From: Closterium sp. Naga37s-1
Taxonomy: Eukaryota > Streptophyta > Zygnematophyceae > Desmidiales > Closteriaceae
Length of the DNA: 64,000 nt
Direction: 5' to 3'
Assembly: GCA_947471745.1 (NCBI GenBank)
Contig: CANJKZ010000172.1
Location: 3,517,001-3,581,000, forward strand
Shown: positions 39,288 through 50,237 of the stretch, piece by piece
Layout of the letters: each line of letters begins with the position of its first letter
Position numbering within the stretch: the stretch's first letter is position 1
The notes under the pieces: generated by a model
Seen by the model: the letters and a program-made list of their open reading frames with translations, nothing else
What the model was told of the DNA's origin: nothing
Database searches by the model: none
Position numbers and translations under genes: made by a program

Positions 39288-39800
39288 TAATGTGCACGAC
39301 GTCGTCCTCGTTCTTGCTCGGTTTGTTAGCATCATTTGTGGTACCTCGAAACAGTGGGTTGCTGCCAAGCGGGTTCGGCAATATCTTTGGGGGACCAAGG
39401 ATAGCCCTTGGCCATGTTGATTCTTTTTTGCTTCAGTGATTCATTTATGGCCAGACCAAGGATAAAATGGATTGTATATGCTGTGGCCTTTTAGCTTGCA
39501 CTTTGGGCGCTCGTCTACCATCGCTCTATCATCGTGAGAGGCTTAGTCTCAATCCGACACCATGGTTACCGAAACATCTACCATGCGGCTCACTTTGCTG
39601 TTCCTCGCCAACTCAAACTTACACCATGCATCAGGCCCTCAGATTGGTTTCAGGGTATGCTGATCGATCAGTGTGCAGTGTCCAAAGTGGTGTCCGAATC
39701 AGCCTTGGGGGTTAAACTTATGCTGATTTTTTCAGTGTGAAATTTCAAGGGAAACTGCGCCATCAGTGTTAAATTGTCACTGCAAATCTTGAACGGTATC
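39288..39800. other. Intergenic, nothing recognised
   Basis: Mixed sequence without a supportable gene; possibly more degenerate repeats. Confidence 0.35.
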
Positions 39801-39870
39801 TGCCGTAGTGGTTTGGATTATGTCTTGTAATCGCGAAGGTCTCGGGATTGATTCCCGTAGGCGGGAACTT
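39801..39870 (+). repeat. tRNA-like head, possible SINE
   Basis: tgccgtagtgg (39801-39811) resembles a pol III A box, and gggattgattccc (39844-39856) a B box, about 43 nt apart start to start as in tRNA genes. The anticodon stem does not pair and the acceptor stem is poor, so it is not a working tRNA gene. A SINE derived from a tRNA fits better. 39871-40313 shows no gene. Confidence 0.35.
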
Positions 39871-40313
39871 CCTGAGGGGGCCGTGAGTGAGTTTTTGCGG
39901 GAATCCTGGTTTGCCCTCAGATATCAGCGTAAAACACGCTGATTGCGCTGATTTTGTAGCTCAGATTTTCGTTTTCCCTGGAAATTCAGCACATGCTTCA
40001 ATTTTGCACTGAAATTTCAGTATAACCTATTTTGTCACACTGACCATTTTGCGTGTTACTGTACAAGTAACACTGACGAATCAGTATAGTGTACCGAGTC
40101 ACACTGATTCGGACATGATATGCATACTGTTTAAATCTGTCACTCGATTTACACTATGTTGTTATCGTATTATCGCATCCACTAGCTAAATAGATATGGT
40201 TGAATGTTTTCGACAGTTTATTTAGACAACCGTATACTTGATCGCAAGTTGCCACTCCCGGGTGGAGTTATATACGAAAATATTTATAAGATAGCTCTCT
40301 AGTTTCTATTATT

Positions 40314-40555
40314 GTAAGGATTTTTTCGGCATTCCTTACGGCGTGCTTCAACACCGCGTACATGACCAACCATTTGTTCGCCCATTACTTCTACCGGGGC
40401 TTCGCCAACCTTCTCGCTGCATTTGCCAAACCAATGCATCGCTGGCCTGGCCGATTCAACGTACGCCCCGAACCTCGATGCCAGCATCACACTAGGTAGC
40501 TCGCAGGGACCACGTTACCGTGTGCATTTTCGCTTATAAGAGTAAATCCCTTTAT
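40314..40555 (+). repeat. Possible diverged Gypsy LTR fragment
   Basis: tgtaaggattttttcggcattccttac at its start resembles the opening of the Gypsy-H LTR (tgtaaggaattttctcgg...attccttac). A ttataagag box lies near 40536. It is cut at 40556 by the Copia-E remnant. Identity beyond the first 30 bp is weak. Confidence 0.4.
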
Positions 40556-41394
40556 CACTGCGGGGGGGGCCCAATGCTGCTGACCCCACTGCTGTGGGGG
40601 CCCCCACTGTGAAACCTGCTGCGGCCCCTGCCGCTGCTGCTGTCCCTACTACTGCTACTATCCCTGCTGCGGCTGCTGCTGCTGCTGATGAGCCCCTGCA
40701 CCATCGCTGGCGGCAACACCTCCAGATGGTGGGCCCGTCGGTCCAGCACCTTCTCCAAGGCTCCCGCCTCCAGGCGCACCAGAACCGCCGCCGCCGCCAT
40801 CACTCCCCCTCCTAGCGCCACCGCCGCCACCGCCACCTCTGCCACCGCCGCCACCCCCCTTCCACCCTTTCTTGCCACCCTTGCCTCGTTTCTGCGAGTC
40901 AGCGGCTGAATCAGCTGCAGTCTTCTCAGAGACAAACACCGCAACAGAGGCATGAGTAGCAGTGAAGGTGGGAAGCTGAGGGACAGCACACCCCTCAAAG
41001 AGACGGGGAAAGACTGCGTGAGTGGCAGAGGCAACTGAGAGTAGGTTACTCTCATTCTTCTCGAGAGTGGTCTCGAGGAGAACGATCGTAAGCTCACGGA
41101 GGTGCCTTTGAAGAAGTGCATCACGGGCAGAGGAGAGGTGGTCAGAGAGGCGAGTGACTAACCTGTGAATTGTGAGCCACATAGGAGGGGGGGCAAGGGG
41201 AAGTTGAGCCTCAGTGCAGGCTGCACGGGAGCTAGTGTCGAGGGAATGCAGGTGAGTGGCAAGGTCGGAGATAGTCGCAAACAAGCCAAAGTCGGGAAAC
41301 ACAAAAGGCATGAGGAGGCGGCTGAAAGAGGTAGAGGAAGGGGTGGAATCACGCGCAAAAATAGCATCATAACACTTCTTCGCAGTCTACACCT
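40556..41394 (-). pseudogene. Copia-E gag, 3' part
   Basis: Minus-strand gag fragment (YRAACTEAQ-like to ALLQRHLRELTIVLLE, then KNESNLLSV) followed by the Gly-rich tail and a Gln run (QQQQQPQQ). It is cut on the right by the Copia-F LTR and on the left by unrelated DNA. Homologous to, but a different subfamily from, the gag of C and F. Confidence 0.8.
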
Positions 41395-41523
41395 TGTCAA
41401 ACTTATATGCTGCTTATTGTGTAGGCTGTAGTGGGGTAGCCCATATGGGGTACAACCCAATTAGGGTTAGCACTTGTACCCATCCTTCTCTTAGTCAATT
41501 CATTCTCGTTTGTAATCTTGACA
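41395..41523 (+). repeat. 5' LTR of Copia-F
   Basis: 129 bp, TGTCAAAC...TTGACA, with the strongest form of the shared dyad, GTAGCCCATATGGGGTAC at 41436-41453. It is followed directly by TGGTTTCAGAGCAGG (41524-41538), the primer-binding site for initiator tRNA-Met. Confidence 0.9.
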
Positions 41524-41574
41524 TGGTTTCAGAGCAGGTCCTAGCCTAGGACCGTTTCCTTAGGGCCCACCGAG

Positions 41575-42292
41575 TAGCGCTACCCCACCCGTCGCGCCAC
41601 CGTGATCGCGCCGCCCAGCCCTGCCCTGCCCTGCGTCGCGCTGCCTGCACACGCCCTGCCCTGCCCGCGGGCTGCCCGCTTTAGCACGCTCCGCTTTGCC
41701 CGCGCGCCGCCCGCTGCAGCGCGCCCTATCTGACCCGCGCGCCCTGCCCTGCCCGCGCGCCGCGCCGCCGCTTACCGCAGCGCGCCCTGCCCTGCCCGCG
41801 CGCCGCGTCGCCCTGCCCGCGCGCCGCCTGCCGTTGCGCACCCTGCCCTGCCAGCGCGCCGCCCGCCGCAGCGCGACCTGCCCTGCCTGCGCGCCGCCCG
41901 CCGCCAAGCGCCCTGCCCTGCCCGCGCGCCACGCCGCCGAGCGCCCTGCCCTGCCCGCGCGCCGCGCCGCCGAGCGCCCTGCCCTGCCCGCGCACGGCGC
42001 CGCTGCACGCCCTGCTCTGCCCACGCGCCGCGCCGCCGAGCGCCCTACCCTGTCCGCGCGCCGCGCCGCCGCGCGCCCTGCCCTGCCCGCGCGCCGCGCC
42101 GCCGCGCGCCCTGCTTTGCCCGCGCGCCGCTCCGCCGCGCACCCTGCCCTGCCGCGCGCCACTCGCTGTTGCGTCGCCCTGCGCCGCTCTGCCTTGCCTT
42201 GCCTGCGTGCTGCCCTCCTGATAGCACGCTCGCCTGCCTAGCCCTGCCTGCGTGCTGCTCTGCTGCTAGCGCGCCCGACCGCTCTGCCCGCT
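41575..42292 (+). repeat. GC-rich repeat leader of Copia-F
   Basis: Leader made of imperfect ~30-bp repeats around cgccctgccctgcccgcgcg and ccgccgagcgccctg, analogous in place but not in sequence to the 31-bp repeats of Copia-C. Long open frames on both strands here come from the repeats. Confidence 0.85.
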
Positions 42293-45200
42293 ATGGCCAC
42301 GCTCAGTGTCCTCACGTTCGATCCAGAGGGCCGCCTGATAGAGTTCGATGCGTGGCTCGACGACTTACAACTGTTCTTACTGAGCGATTCCAAGGACGGA
42401 GTCTCACTGTTTGACCTCACTTCTGGCACCTCTGTCGCCCCTGCCGCCACAGCTGACAGTATAGCTCGCTCCCAGTGGCTTACTCGTGACCCTGCTGCTC
42501 GCCTAGCTGTTCGCAACCACCTGCCGTTAGCCGAACGCGCTCGTTTCGGACAGCACAAGACTGCGAAAGCACTGTACGACGCTGTAGTCGCTCGTTACTC
42601 CTCCCCGGCCACTGCTGCTCTAGGCCGCCTTCTCCTGCCCTACCTGTTCCCAGATATGTCCGCCTTTGCCACAGTAGCCGACCTAGTCACTCACCTTCGC
42701 ACTAGTGACACTCGCTACCGTGCTGCACTTCCCGCCGAATTTCTCACCAAGAACCCTCCTCCCATGTACATCACTCTCTGCTTTATAGTCACCCGCCTCC
42801 CTGACTCTCTTAGCGCTGTCAGGGACCTCCTTCTCGCCGTTGACCCCACCACCCTCACTGTCGACCTGCTCGAGAAGCACCTCCTTACAGCTGAGACTAG
42901 CATAGTCGCTGTAGGCGTTTCTCGTGGCACTCCTCGCACTCCCTTCTTTGAGGGGTGCTCGCCCTCCCCCCTTCTCCCCTCAGTCGCCTCTTCTGCAGCT
43001 GTTGAATACCTTCGTGCTGAGGAGGTAGGAGCTGCGTCTGCCCCTAGTGGGAGGCGCCGCAGCGGCAGGGGTAGGGGAGGCAGGGGCGGTGGGGGCGGCA
43101 GAGGTGGAGGAGGCGGTGGAGGCGGTGGAGGAGGTGGAGGGGGCGGCGGTGGCGGGGGGAGTGGTGGTGGGGGTGGAGGTGTAGGTGGCGGCGGTGCTGG
43201 CGGAAGTGGCGGTAGTGGCGGCGGCAGTGATGGCGGCAGTGGGAGTGGAGGCGGTGGCAGTGGTGGCGGCAGGGGTGGTACCAGTCAGAGGGGAGGCCTT
43301 GGCGGTGGTCAGAGGCAGCAGCAGCAGCGTCAGCTTTCGCCCCAGGAGCTACGTGAGTGGTTTGTTCAGCGTGGGGCGGCTGGGGGTAGTGGTCCCTGCC
43401 CGTATGTCATTCGCACAGGTGACCGCACTGGTCAGACATGCGGGAGGCTCCACACCCAGTACCGCTGCTTCTCTCGTCTTACCGACGCCTTCCGCACAGA
43501 GTTCCCCGACGCGGCTGAGCTCCCCCGCTGGGCAGAGGTGCTTAAGCAGGGCGTAGACATCTTTGCTCTTGATTATGATGCTATCCTTTCTGCCATGTAT
43601 TCATTGACTGTTAGTGCTGAGGGTGACTGTTACCTGTGTATGCCGCCAGACCCAGGTATAGAGGCTGCTGCTCTAGGTGCTAGTGAGTCTGCTGCTCTAG
43701 GTGCTGGTGAGTCTGCTCTCTCTGGTACTGAGTCAGCTGCGGCCCTGCACACCTTCATACTTGACTCAAGTGCTTCCCGCTGTTTCTTTCGCGACAGTAC
43801 CACAGTCACACCGCTCTCTGCACTTGTTGCTGTCTCTCTGGCTGACCCCTCCGGGGGCCCAGTCCTTGCACGTTCCTCCACTGTTCTGCCTTGTCCGGCG
43901 GCTCTGTCAGGCTCACTGTCAGGTCTCCACCTCCCCTCGTTCTCTACGAACTTGGTGAGCAACGCCGTCCTTCAGGATCAGTGGGTTGATACCTTCACCC
44001 CTGGAGGACAGCGTGTGACGACCTGTACGTGCTCCCGGACTGGCAGGTACCTGGCCACGTTCACCCGTCGGCCTGGGTCGAGTCCGTACACACTGACTAC
44101 TGCGCCTCCTCAGGTAGCTGCGTCTGCGTCTGCGTCAGGTCAGCTAGGGACTACCTGCTCGTGTCGCGCCCTGTCGCACCAGACACTCCTTTGGCACCAC
44201 CGCCTTGGTCACCCCTAAGTAGCATGCCTCCGTGGCATGCACTCCCGTCTCCTTGTCTCTGGTCTTCCCAGGTCTCTCCCTCCCCTCCCACCCTTGCCTG
44301 CCCCTCCCTGCCTTCCCTGTGTCGAGGGGCGGCAGCGCGCCGCTCCTCCCTCCTCCTCGTTCCCCTCGACGACTGCTCCCCTGCAGACTCTCCACCTGGA
44401 CGTGTGGGGCCCAGCCCACGTCCGTGGACAGGGCCACGAGCGGTACTTTCTGCTGGTTGTCGACGACTACACGCGTTACACCACGGTCTTCCCCTTGCGC
44501 CGCAAGGGGGATGTCCCTGATGTTCTGATCCCTTGGATCCGCGCTATTCGTCTCCAGCTCCGCGAGCGGTTCGAGACGGACCTTCTCGTCCTGCGTCTGC
44601 ACTCTGACAGAGGTGGGGAGTTTTCCTCCGACCTCTTGGGAGACTTTTGTCGTGGGGAGGGCATCCGCCAGACGTTCACGCTTCCGACCTCTCCGCAGCT
44701 GAATGGGGTTGCTGAGCGCCGCATTGGCTTAGTCATGGAGGTCGCTTGTACCTCCACGATCCATGCGGCTGCCCCCCATTTTCTGTGGCCGTTTGCGGTC
44801 CGATACGCGGCGCATCAGCTCAACCTCTGGCCCCGGGTATCCTTGCCGGAGACCTCGCCGACACTGCGTTGGACGGGAGAGGTTGGCGATGCGTCGGTGT
44901 TCCGGGTCTGGGGATGTCGGGCCTTTGTCCGCGATACTCCCGCGGACAAGCTCTCCTCCCGCGCAGTTCCCTGTGTCTTCCTTGGCTTTCCCCTTGACGC
45001 GCCTGGCTGGCAGTTTTACCACCTCACCTCGCGCCGTGTCTTGTCCTCTCAGGACGTCACGTTTGACGAGTCAGTTCCCTTTTACCGGCTCTTCCCCCAC
45101 CGCACTGCCCCTCTCCCTCCCCCGCCGCTCTCCTCGCACCAGGTCCTCCTCCGGTAGACCACCTCCCCCCTCAGGATCCTTCTCCCTCAGGTGTGTCCCA

Positions 45201-45717
45201 GGTAGACCATGTCGAGCCTGTCGAGGTAGTTGTCGACTCTGGTACTACTAGAGGTGCAGTGTCTGGCGGTGCTGAGCCTGCGGGTGCGGGGTCTGGGGGT
45301 GCTGGGCCTGCGTGTGCGGAGCCTGGGGGTGCCGAGCCCGAGCGTGCTGAGCCTGGAGGTCCTACGGGTGTCTTGTCTTGCAGGGAGCCCCTCTCTCCAC
45401 TGCAGCTGCGCGAGTGGTTTGCTCGGCGCTGGAGCCTGCGGAGTGGTGCTGCTGGAGCTGAGGGGCCTGCCGCTGGAGGCCCTAGAGCTGGAGGTGCTAC
45501 ATGTACTGGAGCTGCTGGAGCTGGAGCTGCTGGAGGTGCTAGAGCCGCTGGTCCCGGAGGTGCTCGTCCTGGAGGTACTGGAGGTGCTGCTGGACCTGGA
45601 GCTGCTGGAGCTGGAGGTGCTGCTAGAGCTGCTGGAGGTGCTGGAGCCACTGGTCCCGGAGGTGCTCGTACTGGAGGTACTGGAGCTGCTGGGGCTGGAG
45701 GAGCTGCTGGAGCTGGA
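42293..45717 (+). pseudogene. Copia-F gag-protease-integrase, broken
   Basis: ATG 42293 opens gag ([14 protein letters not shown]), uninterrupted through the region where copy C is frameshifted. A Gly-rich tract (43085-43290) is followed by the knuckle C-x13-C-x3-H-x4-C at 43397-43468. In the protease the usual LDSGAS reads LDSSAS. Pre-integrase ends in a TAA at 44216-44218 after LGHP. The same frame continues with integrase (HLDVWGP, HSDRGGEF, NGVAERR) to 45157, where a one-base loss shifts the frame; the Ala/Gly linker then runs to the truncation at 45717. No RT. Not functional. Confidence 0.88.
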
Positions 45718-46362
45718 GGTTACTCTCATTCTTCTCGAGAGTGGTCTCGAGGAGTACGATCGTAAGCTCATGGCGGTGCCCCTGAAGAAGTGCGTCACGG
45801 GCAGAGGAGAGGTGGTCAGAGAGGCGAGTGACTAACCTGTGAATTGTGAGCCACATAGGAGGGGGGGCAAGGGGAAGTTGAGCCTCAGTGCAGGCTGCAC
45901 GGTAGCTAGTGTCGAGGGAATGCAGGTGAGTGGCAAGGTCGGAGATAGTCCCAAACAAGCCAAGGTCGGGAAACACAAAAGGCATGAGGAGGCGGCTGAA
46001 AAAGGAAGAGGAAGGGGTGGAACCACGTGCAAAAATAGCATCATAACATTTCTTCGCAGTCTTCACCTGGGAGTAGTGGACGGCCTTAGTCGGTGGGAGA
46101 AGGTTTGTCAGCGCGAGAGCAACCGCAACGTCCCGCACCAAGAAAAACCTGTCGTAGTCCGCCTGCGCATCTGCAGTGGGAGCGGGCTCAGCAAGCAGGG
46201 GTCGGGACGCCGGGGGGCCTGGAGGGCACCAGATGCGTGAGCGTACAGGGTGGCACCATCCTGACGCTGACTAGTGAGGTGGCGCTGAGCCTGGCGGAGC
46301 CAGGTACTAAACTCGATCGGGCGGCCATCCGCATCGAAACGAAGGCGGCAAGAGGACTCCAT
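45718..46362 (-). pseudogene. Copia-E gag, 5' part
   Basis: Minus-strand gag starting at ATG 46362 (MESSCRLRFDADGR). A frameshift near 46141 is followed by the frame with TNLLPPTKAVHYSQVKTAKK and CYDAIFARG to 45718. 45718-46068 duplicates 41044-41394. Confidence 0.8.
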
Positions 46363-47640
46363 AGTGGAGGCTAGGCTAGGAGCGGCTGGAGCACGGAGAA
46401 AACGGAGCTAGGAGTGAGGAGCAAGAACGACGAGGAGCGCCAGGTGGAACTAGGCGAGGTACGGCCGGAGCACGGAGCAAACTGAGCTAGGAGCGAGGAG
46501 CAAAAACATCTAGGAGCGCCAGGTGAAACCATGCAAGGAACGGTCAAACCGAGGAGCTAACTGAGCTAGGAGTAGCCCGACTACGAGTGGTCGGAGGTGG
46601 GAGTGTCGAGCTACGAACGGGCGGAGCTGGGAGCGAGGAGTGCCAGGTCTGAAAACCGGTGGACGGAAACCTAGGCTAGGGAGAAACACTGGAAAACTAA
46701 TCAGTGAAAAGGACGGAAGAGCAGCTGCCAGCCGTCGCGGAAGAGGCCAATAGCAGTAACCTCACCGTAAAGCTCGAGCACAACAGTGGCGGAGGAGGGG
46801 GGGGGGGGGGGGGGGGAGAGAAGAGGGGAAGAGCGCGCTGTTGGGTGGCGTGCGTGCGGAGTGGCCGGGCTTAGCGCACGTTGCAACGAAGGGGTAGTGC
46901 GCGGGGTAGCGCGTGGTGCAGGTGCGTGCAGTGCTCTGCTGGAGTGGGCCCTTTTGGGCGGCTATGGGCGGCTCTGGGCCCTTGTGGGTGGCTAGAGGCT
47001 GTTGTGGGCCCTTGTGGGTGGCTATGGGCGGAAGTAGGCGGTGGTGGGTGGCTGAAAGGTGTTGTGAACAGCTAGGAGGGGCTGAGGGTTAAGACTGGAG
47101 TTCCGAGCGACCGTCGGCGGCTGCGGGTAGGTGTGGGCGGCTGGAAGCTATGGAGGGCGGCCGTGAGCAGCTGGGAGCGTGAAGTTGCTCGCTGCTCGCT
47201 GCTTAACGCGGCTGTATGCGGCAGCTGGAGCTGCTGCGTGCGTTGCCACTACGTGCAGACGCGACCACGCGTGCGGCTGATCCAGCTGCTGCCACACGTG
47301 CGGCTGCTGCAGTTGCTGTGTGCACGGCCGCTGCGTGCATACGCGACTGCAGTGGCGTTTGTGGCTGCCAATGACCAGCACGCGCGCTGCTGCTGCTAGT
47401 GCGTATGCGCCCGCTGCGTGTGCACGCAGCTGCCGCTTGCTAAGCGCGACTAAACGCGGGCCCGCGAGGGGTGGGGGGGCTTCTGGAACGCGACGAAACG
47501 AGGGCCAACGGGAAGGCCTTGAACGCGACTATATGAGGCCCGCTGGGGCCGTCCTACCCGTGACGAAACGGAGACCAAGGGACGGGCACCTCGGGAAAAA
47601 CTCAGGGAGGGAGTGGAAGCGTGGGAGGGATAAAATCGAC
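46363..47640 (-). repeat. Copia-E leader
   Basis: Leader between primer site and gag on the minus strand. It holds gagctaggagcgaggagc-type repeats (46375-46640), an 18-base G run (46797-46815 region) and gggcccttgtgggtggct repeats (46950-47060). No coding region supported. Confidence 0.65.
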
Positions 47641-47808
47641 CTGCTTTGATACCATCTTAAGATAGGCTAGGAGCAAGTGTCGAGAGTAGTGTAAGTAAGG
47701 GAGAACAAGGAATAGAAGTGTCGACCTAGAAAGTGTTGTACCCTTTAAAGGGCAACTCACTGTAGCCTAGAATAACTAACAATATCTAGAAGATATAAAC
47801 ATTTGACA
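47641..47808 (-). repeat. 5' LTR and primer site of Copia-E
   Basis: 154-bp LTR at 47655-47808 (TGTCAAATG...TATCTTAAGA on the minus strand; the last two bases are GA, not CA). It is followed by the primer site TGGTATCAAAGCAG (47641-47654). The LTR holds the 12-bp palindrome CCCTTTAAAGGG at 47741-47752. Confidence 0.85.
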
Positions 47809-48082
47809 CTCAATCACTTTGTGACGCCCCAAAACAGCACAAAACGTATTGTGTCACAAACGCACGTCGCGTAAACACAGCATCTTTCATTGGTCAGCAT
47901 GGAACACGCTGACGTCACATACGAGTTGCAAGATGACCCGTCACGGTCAACAATTCGGACGCAACTCGAAATGTTCGACCCAACACGTGCACCTCGACAC
48001 CATGCGAAATGTCAATTTCACGCGGGAAAAGGATCAATAAGGCATCGGGCAGCCCCAAAACGACTTGAAAGTGACCCTGCGC
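47809..48082. other. Unassigned DNA left of Copia-G
   Basis: No gene seen; continues after Copia-G at 49504. Confidence 0.4.
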
Positions 48083-49503
48083 TGTCAAGATAGCAAGCAG
48101 GAATTAAACAGCAGAAGAGGGGCTTTCACTAGCAAGCAATGGGATACATATAGTAAACCCTAGTTGGGTTGTACTTACTATAGGGTACCCCACTGCAGAC
48201 TAGACAAATAACACATTCTGACACACCCCCATAGGCAAAGTGGGGTATGATCAGCACAGCAAGCAGTCGCATAAAAAAGTTCACAAGCACAAGCAAAACT
48301 AGAGGCAGTCACAGAGGGCAAGTGAGGAGGAGGAGGGACTGTGAGAGGAGTGGAGATAGGAGGCGACGGGTGAAGCCGCAGACACACGGGCAACAGGAGC
48401 GGCGCGCACGGGCTACCGGACACAAGCAACGGTATCCGGACTACTGGAGTCACTGGCTCCGCGTCTAAGACGAGCGGCTGGAGCAACGGACCCACGGGCG
48501 ACTGGCGCAGCAGGCTCGCTGGGCTACCGGAGCAAGGGTGACCCCCGGACTACTGGCGCTGCTGACGTCACGACGACTACCTCCGTTCAACCTCCCCCAA
48601 CTGTCCCACACCCCTTTCACACACCCCTTGCTGCACCCCTAGCTCCACTCCCACGACACCCCCCTAGCGCCACTCCCTCGGCTCCCACACACCCACCCCC
48701 CTCAGCGGCAGCTGCGGCAGTGGGAGACGGAGGAGGAGGAGGAGCAGGGGACAACTCACACACCCGCCACCCCCATACCCGCCACCCCCAGACCCCAACG
48801 CACGTGGCGCGCGCGCCGCGCGTGGTAGAAACGCAGGCAGCAGCTGGGGCGGCGTGCGAGCAGAAGCGGGGCGTCGCGCGGGTCCCTGGGGCGCTGCGAC
48901 GGGCGACGGGCAGGGCGGCGCGCGGGCCCCCAGGGCGCCGCGACGGGCGACGGGAGGAGGGGAGACGCGCGGGCCCCCAGGGCGCCGCGACGGGCGACGG
49001 GTAGGGCGGCGAGCGGGCCCCCGGGGCGCCGCGACGGGCGACGGGAGGGGGCGACGCGTGGGCCCCCAGGACACCGCGACGGGCGATGGGAGGGGATTGC
49101 GCGCGGGCCCCCGGGGCGCCGCGACGGGCGACGGGCGCGCGGCGGGCAGGAAACCGCCAAGCGCCCCGAGAGCGTGGCGGGCAGAAAACCGCCGCGCGCC
49201 CCGAGCGCGCGGCGGGAAGAAAAAAACGCCGCGCGTGCCGGGCGCCCGGCAGTCAGAGAACGTCGCGCGCTCGGGGCGCGCGACAGGCAGGACAGCAGCG
49301 GAAGCAGCAAAGTGGGCCCATCCACTGGATCGACCCGCGAGGGTCGACCTGCTCTGGTAGCATGTCAAGATAGCAAGCAGGAATTAAACAGCAGAAGAGG
49401 GGCTTTCACTAGCAAGCAATGGGATACATATAGGAAACCCTAGTTGGGCTGTACTCATTATATAGTACCCCACTGCAGACTAGACAAATAACACATTCTG
49501 ACA
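48083..49503 (-). mobile_element. Copia-G, coding-free 1.4-kb LTR element
   Basis: 141-bp LTRs at 48083-48223 and 49363-49503 with several differences (about 4%), flanked by a near-perfect target duplication (tgcgc 48078-48082, tgcgt 49504-49508). The polypurine tract abuts the 3' LTR (48224-48230). A primer site TGCTACCAGAGCAGG, slightly altered, sits next to the 5' LTR. The interior has only a scrap of the 3' untranslated part and a GC-rich ~30-bp leader repeat (gggcccccagggcgccgcga, about 48880-49150). It has no gag or pol, so it is a non-autonomous derivative moved by proteins of relatives. Confidence 0.88.
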
Positions 49504-49761
49504 TGCGTGTCATCACTGCCACACGCAAAATATTCATACCGAAACCACACCCCGATCAGACACGCCCAACTGTATAGGTCGCCTGGTCACCCAGTGTCGC
49601 GGTACATTCCCATTTTGATACGCGAGGTTGGGAAAATGTGCAGACGCGACTCGGGAAAAATGGCATTGAGACAGAAGTGTCGATACAATAAATTTTCCCC
49701 TCTCGTGCCTTCGCTCATACTTTGTACGCGTTAGACACTTTAGTGCAATCCTCTCTACCTA
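49504..49761. other. Unassigned DNA between Copia-G and Gypsy-H
   Basis: No gene seen; the sequence resumes after Gypsy-H at 60172. Confidence 0.4.
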
Positions 49762-50041
49762 TGTAAGGAATTTTCTCGGATTCCTTACTGGGTCACACTG
49801 TACGCGTACAACCTCGGTTTTCGGAAAACCAGGCTCGGTCTGCCGACCTCGCCTTCCGAGCCACCACCGCGTCACCTTCGGGTTTTCCAACCCCGAACCT
49901 GCACCCAACCATCTCGCGACCACGCGACCTCGGCCTAGCTAGCATTGCTATATAGTCCTAGGCCTCGTTTTTTGCTCAGACGTTGTATTCACTTCCGCGT
50001 TATTGAATTTTGCGCACTCTTCTCTTTCACAACTCATAACA
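49762..50041 (+). repeat. 5' LTR of Gypsy-H
   Basis: 280 bp, TGTAAGG...ATAACA. The opening forms a short hairpin (gtaaggaat...attccttac). The primer-binding site TGGTATCAGAGCC follows at 50044-50056. Confidence 0.93.
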
Positions 50042-50237
50042 CTTGGTATCAGAGCCTATTTTCCTAGGTTACCCTCGCATTTCCGGGGTAGTTTGTAGAA
50101 GGGGAGCGATAGACTTGGTGGGCTGTAAAGCGGTCGGCCCTAGATACGATTATTTCACTCCGACTACGATAGCGTTTACGCCTTCACCGAAAAAAATCGC
50201 TAGCCACCCCCTGCCCGTTAGGCGAAGCCTGAGACAC

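Larger units (their letters stand above)
41395..45717 (+). mobile_element. Copia-F, 3'-truncated LTR retrotransposon
   Basis: 5' LTR 41395-41523, primer site, repeat-rich leader, gag-protease-integrase, then the Gly/Ala linker before RT. The element ends at 45717, where sequence switches to minus-strand Copia-E gag at the shared letters aggttactctc. RT, RNase H and the 3' LTR are missing. Confidence 0.88.
40556..47808 (-). mobile_element. Copia-E, chimeric gag/leader remnant around Copia-F
   Basis: Minus-strand Copia with a 5' LTR at 47655-47808, primer site, leader and gag, but no pol and no 3' LTR: the sequence stops abruptly at 40556. Copia-F (41395-45717, plus strand) interrupts gag. Unlike a simple insertion, 351 bp of E are present on both sides (41044-41394 and 45718-46068, a few percent different), so the two E parts probably come from two copies joined by recombination. 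Confidence 0.8.

Noticed and set aside
41575-42240. Ala/Arg-rich open frames on both strands in the Copia-F leader
   Set aside because: Produced by GC-rich repeats, no homology to gag or pol.
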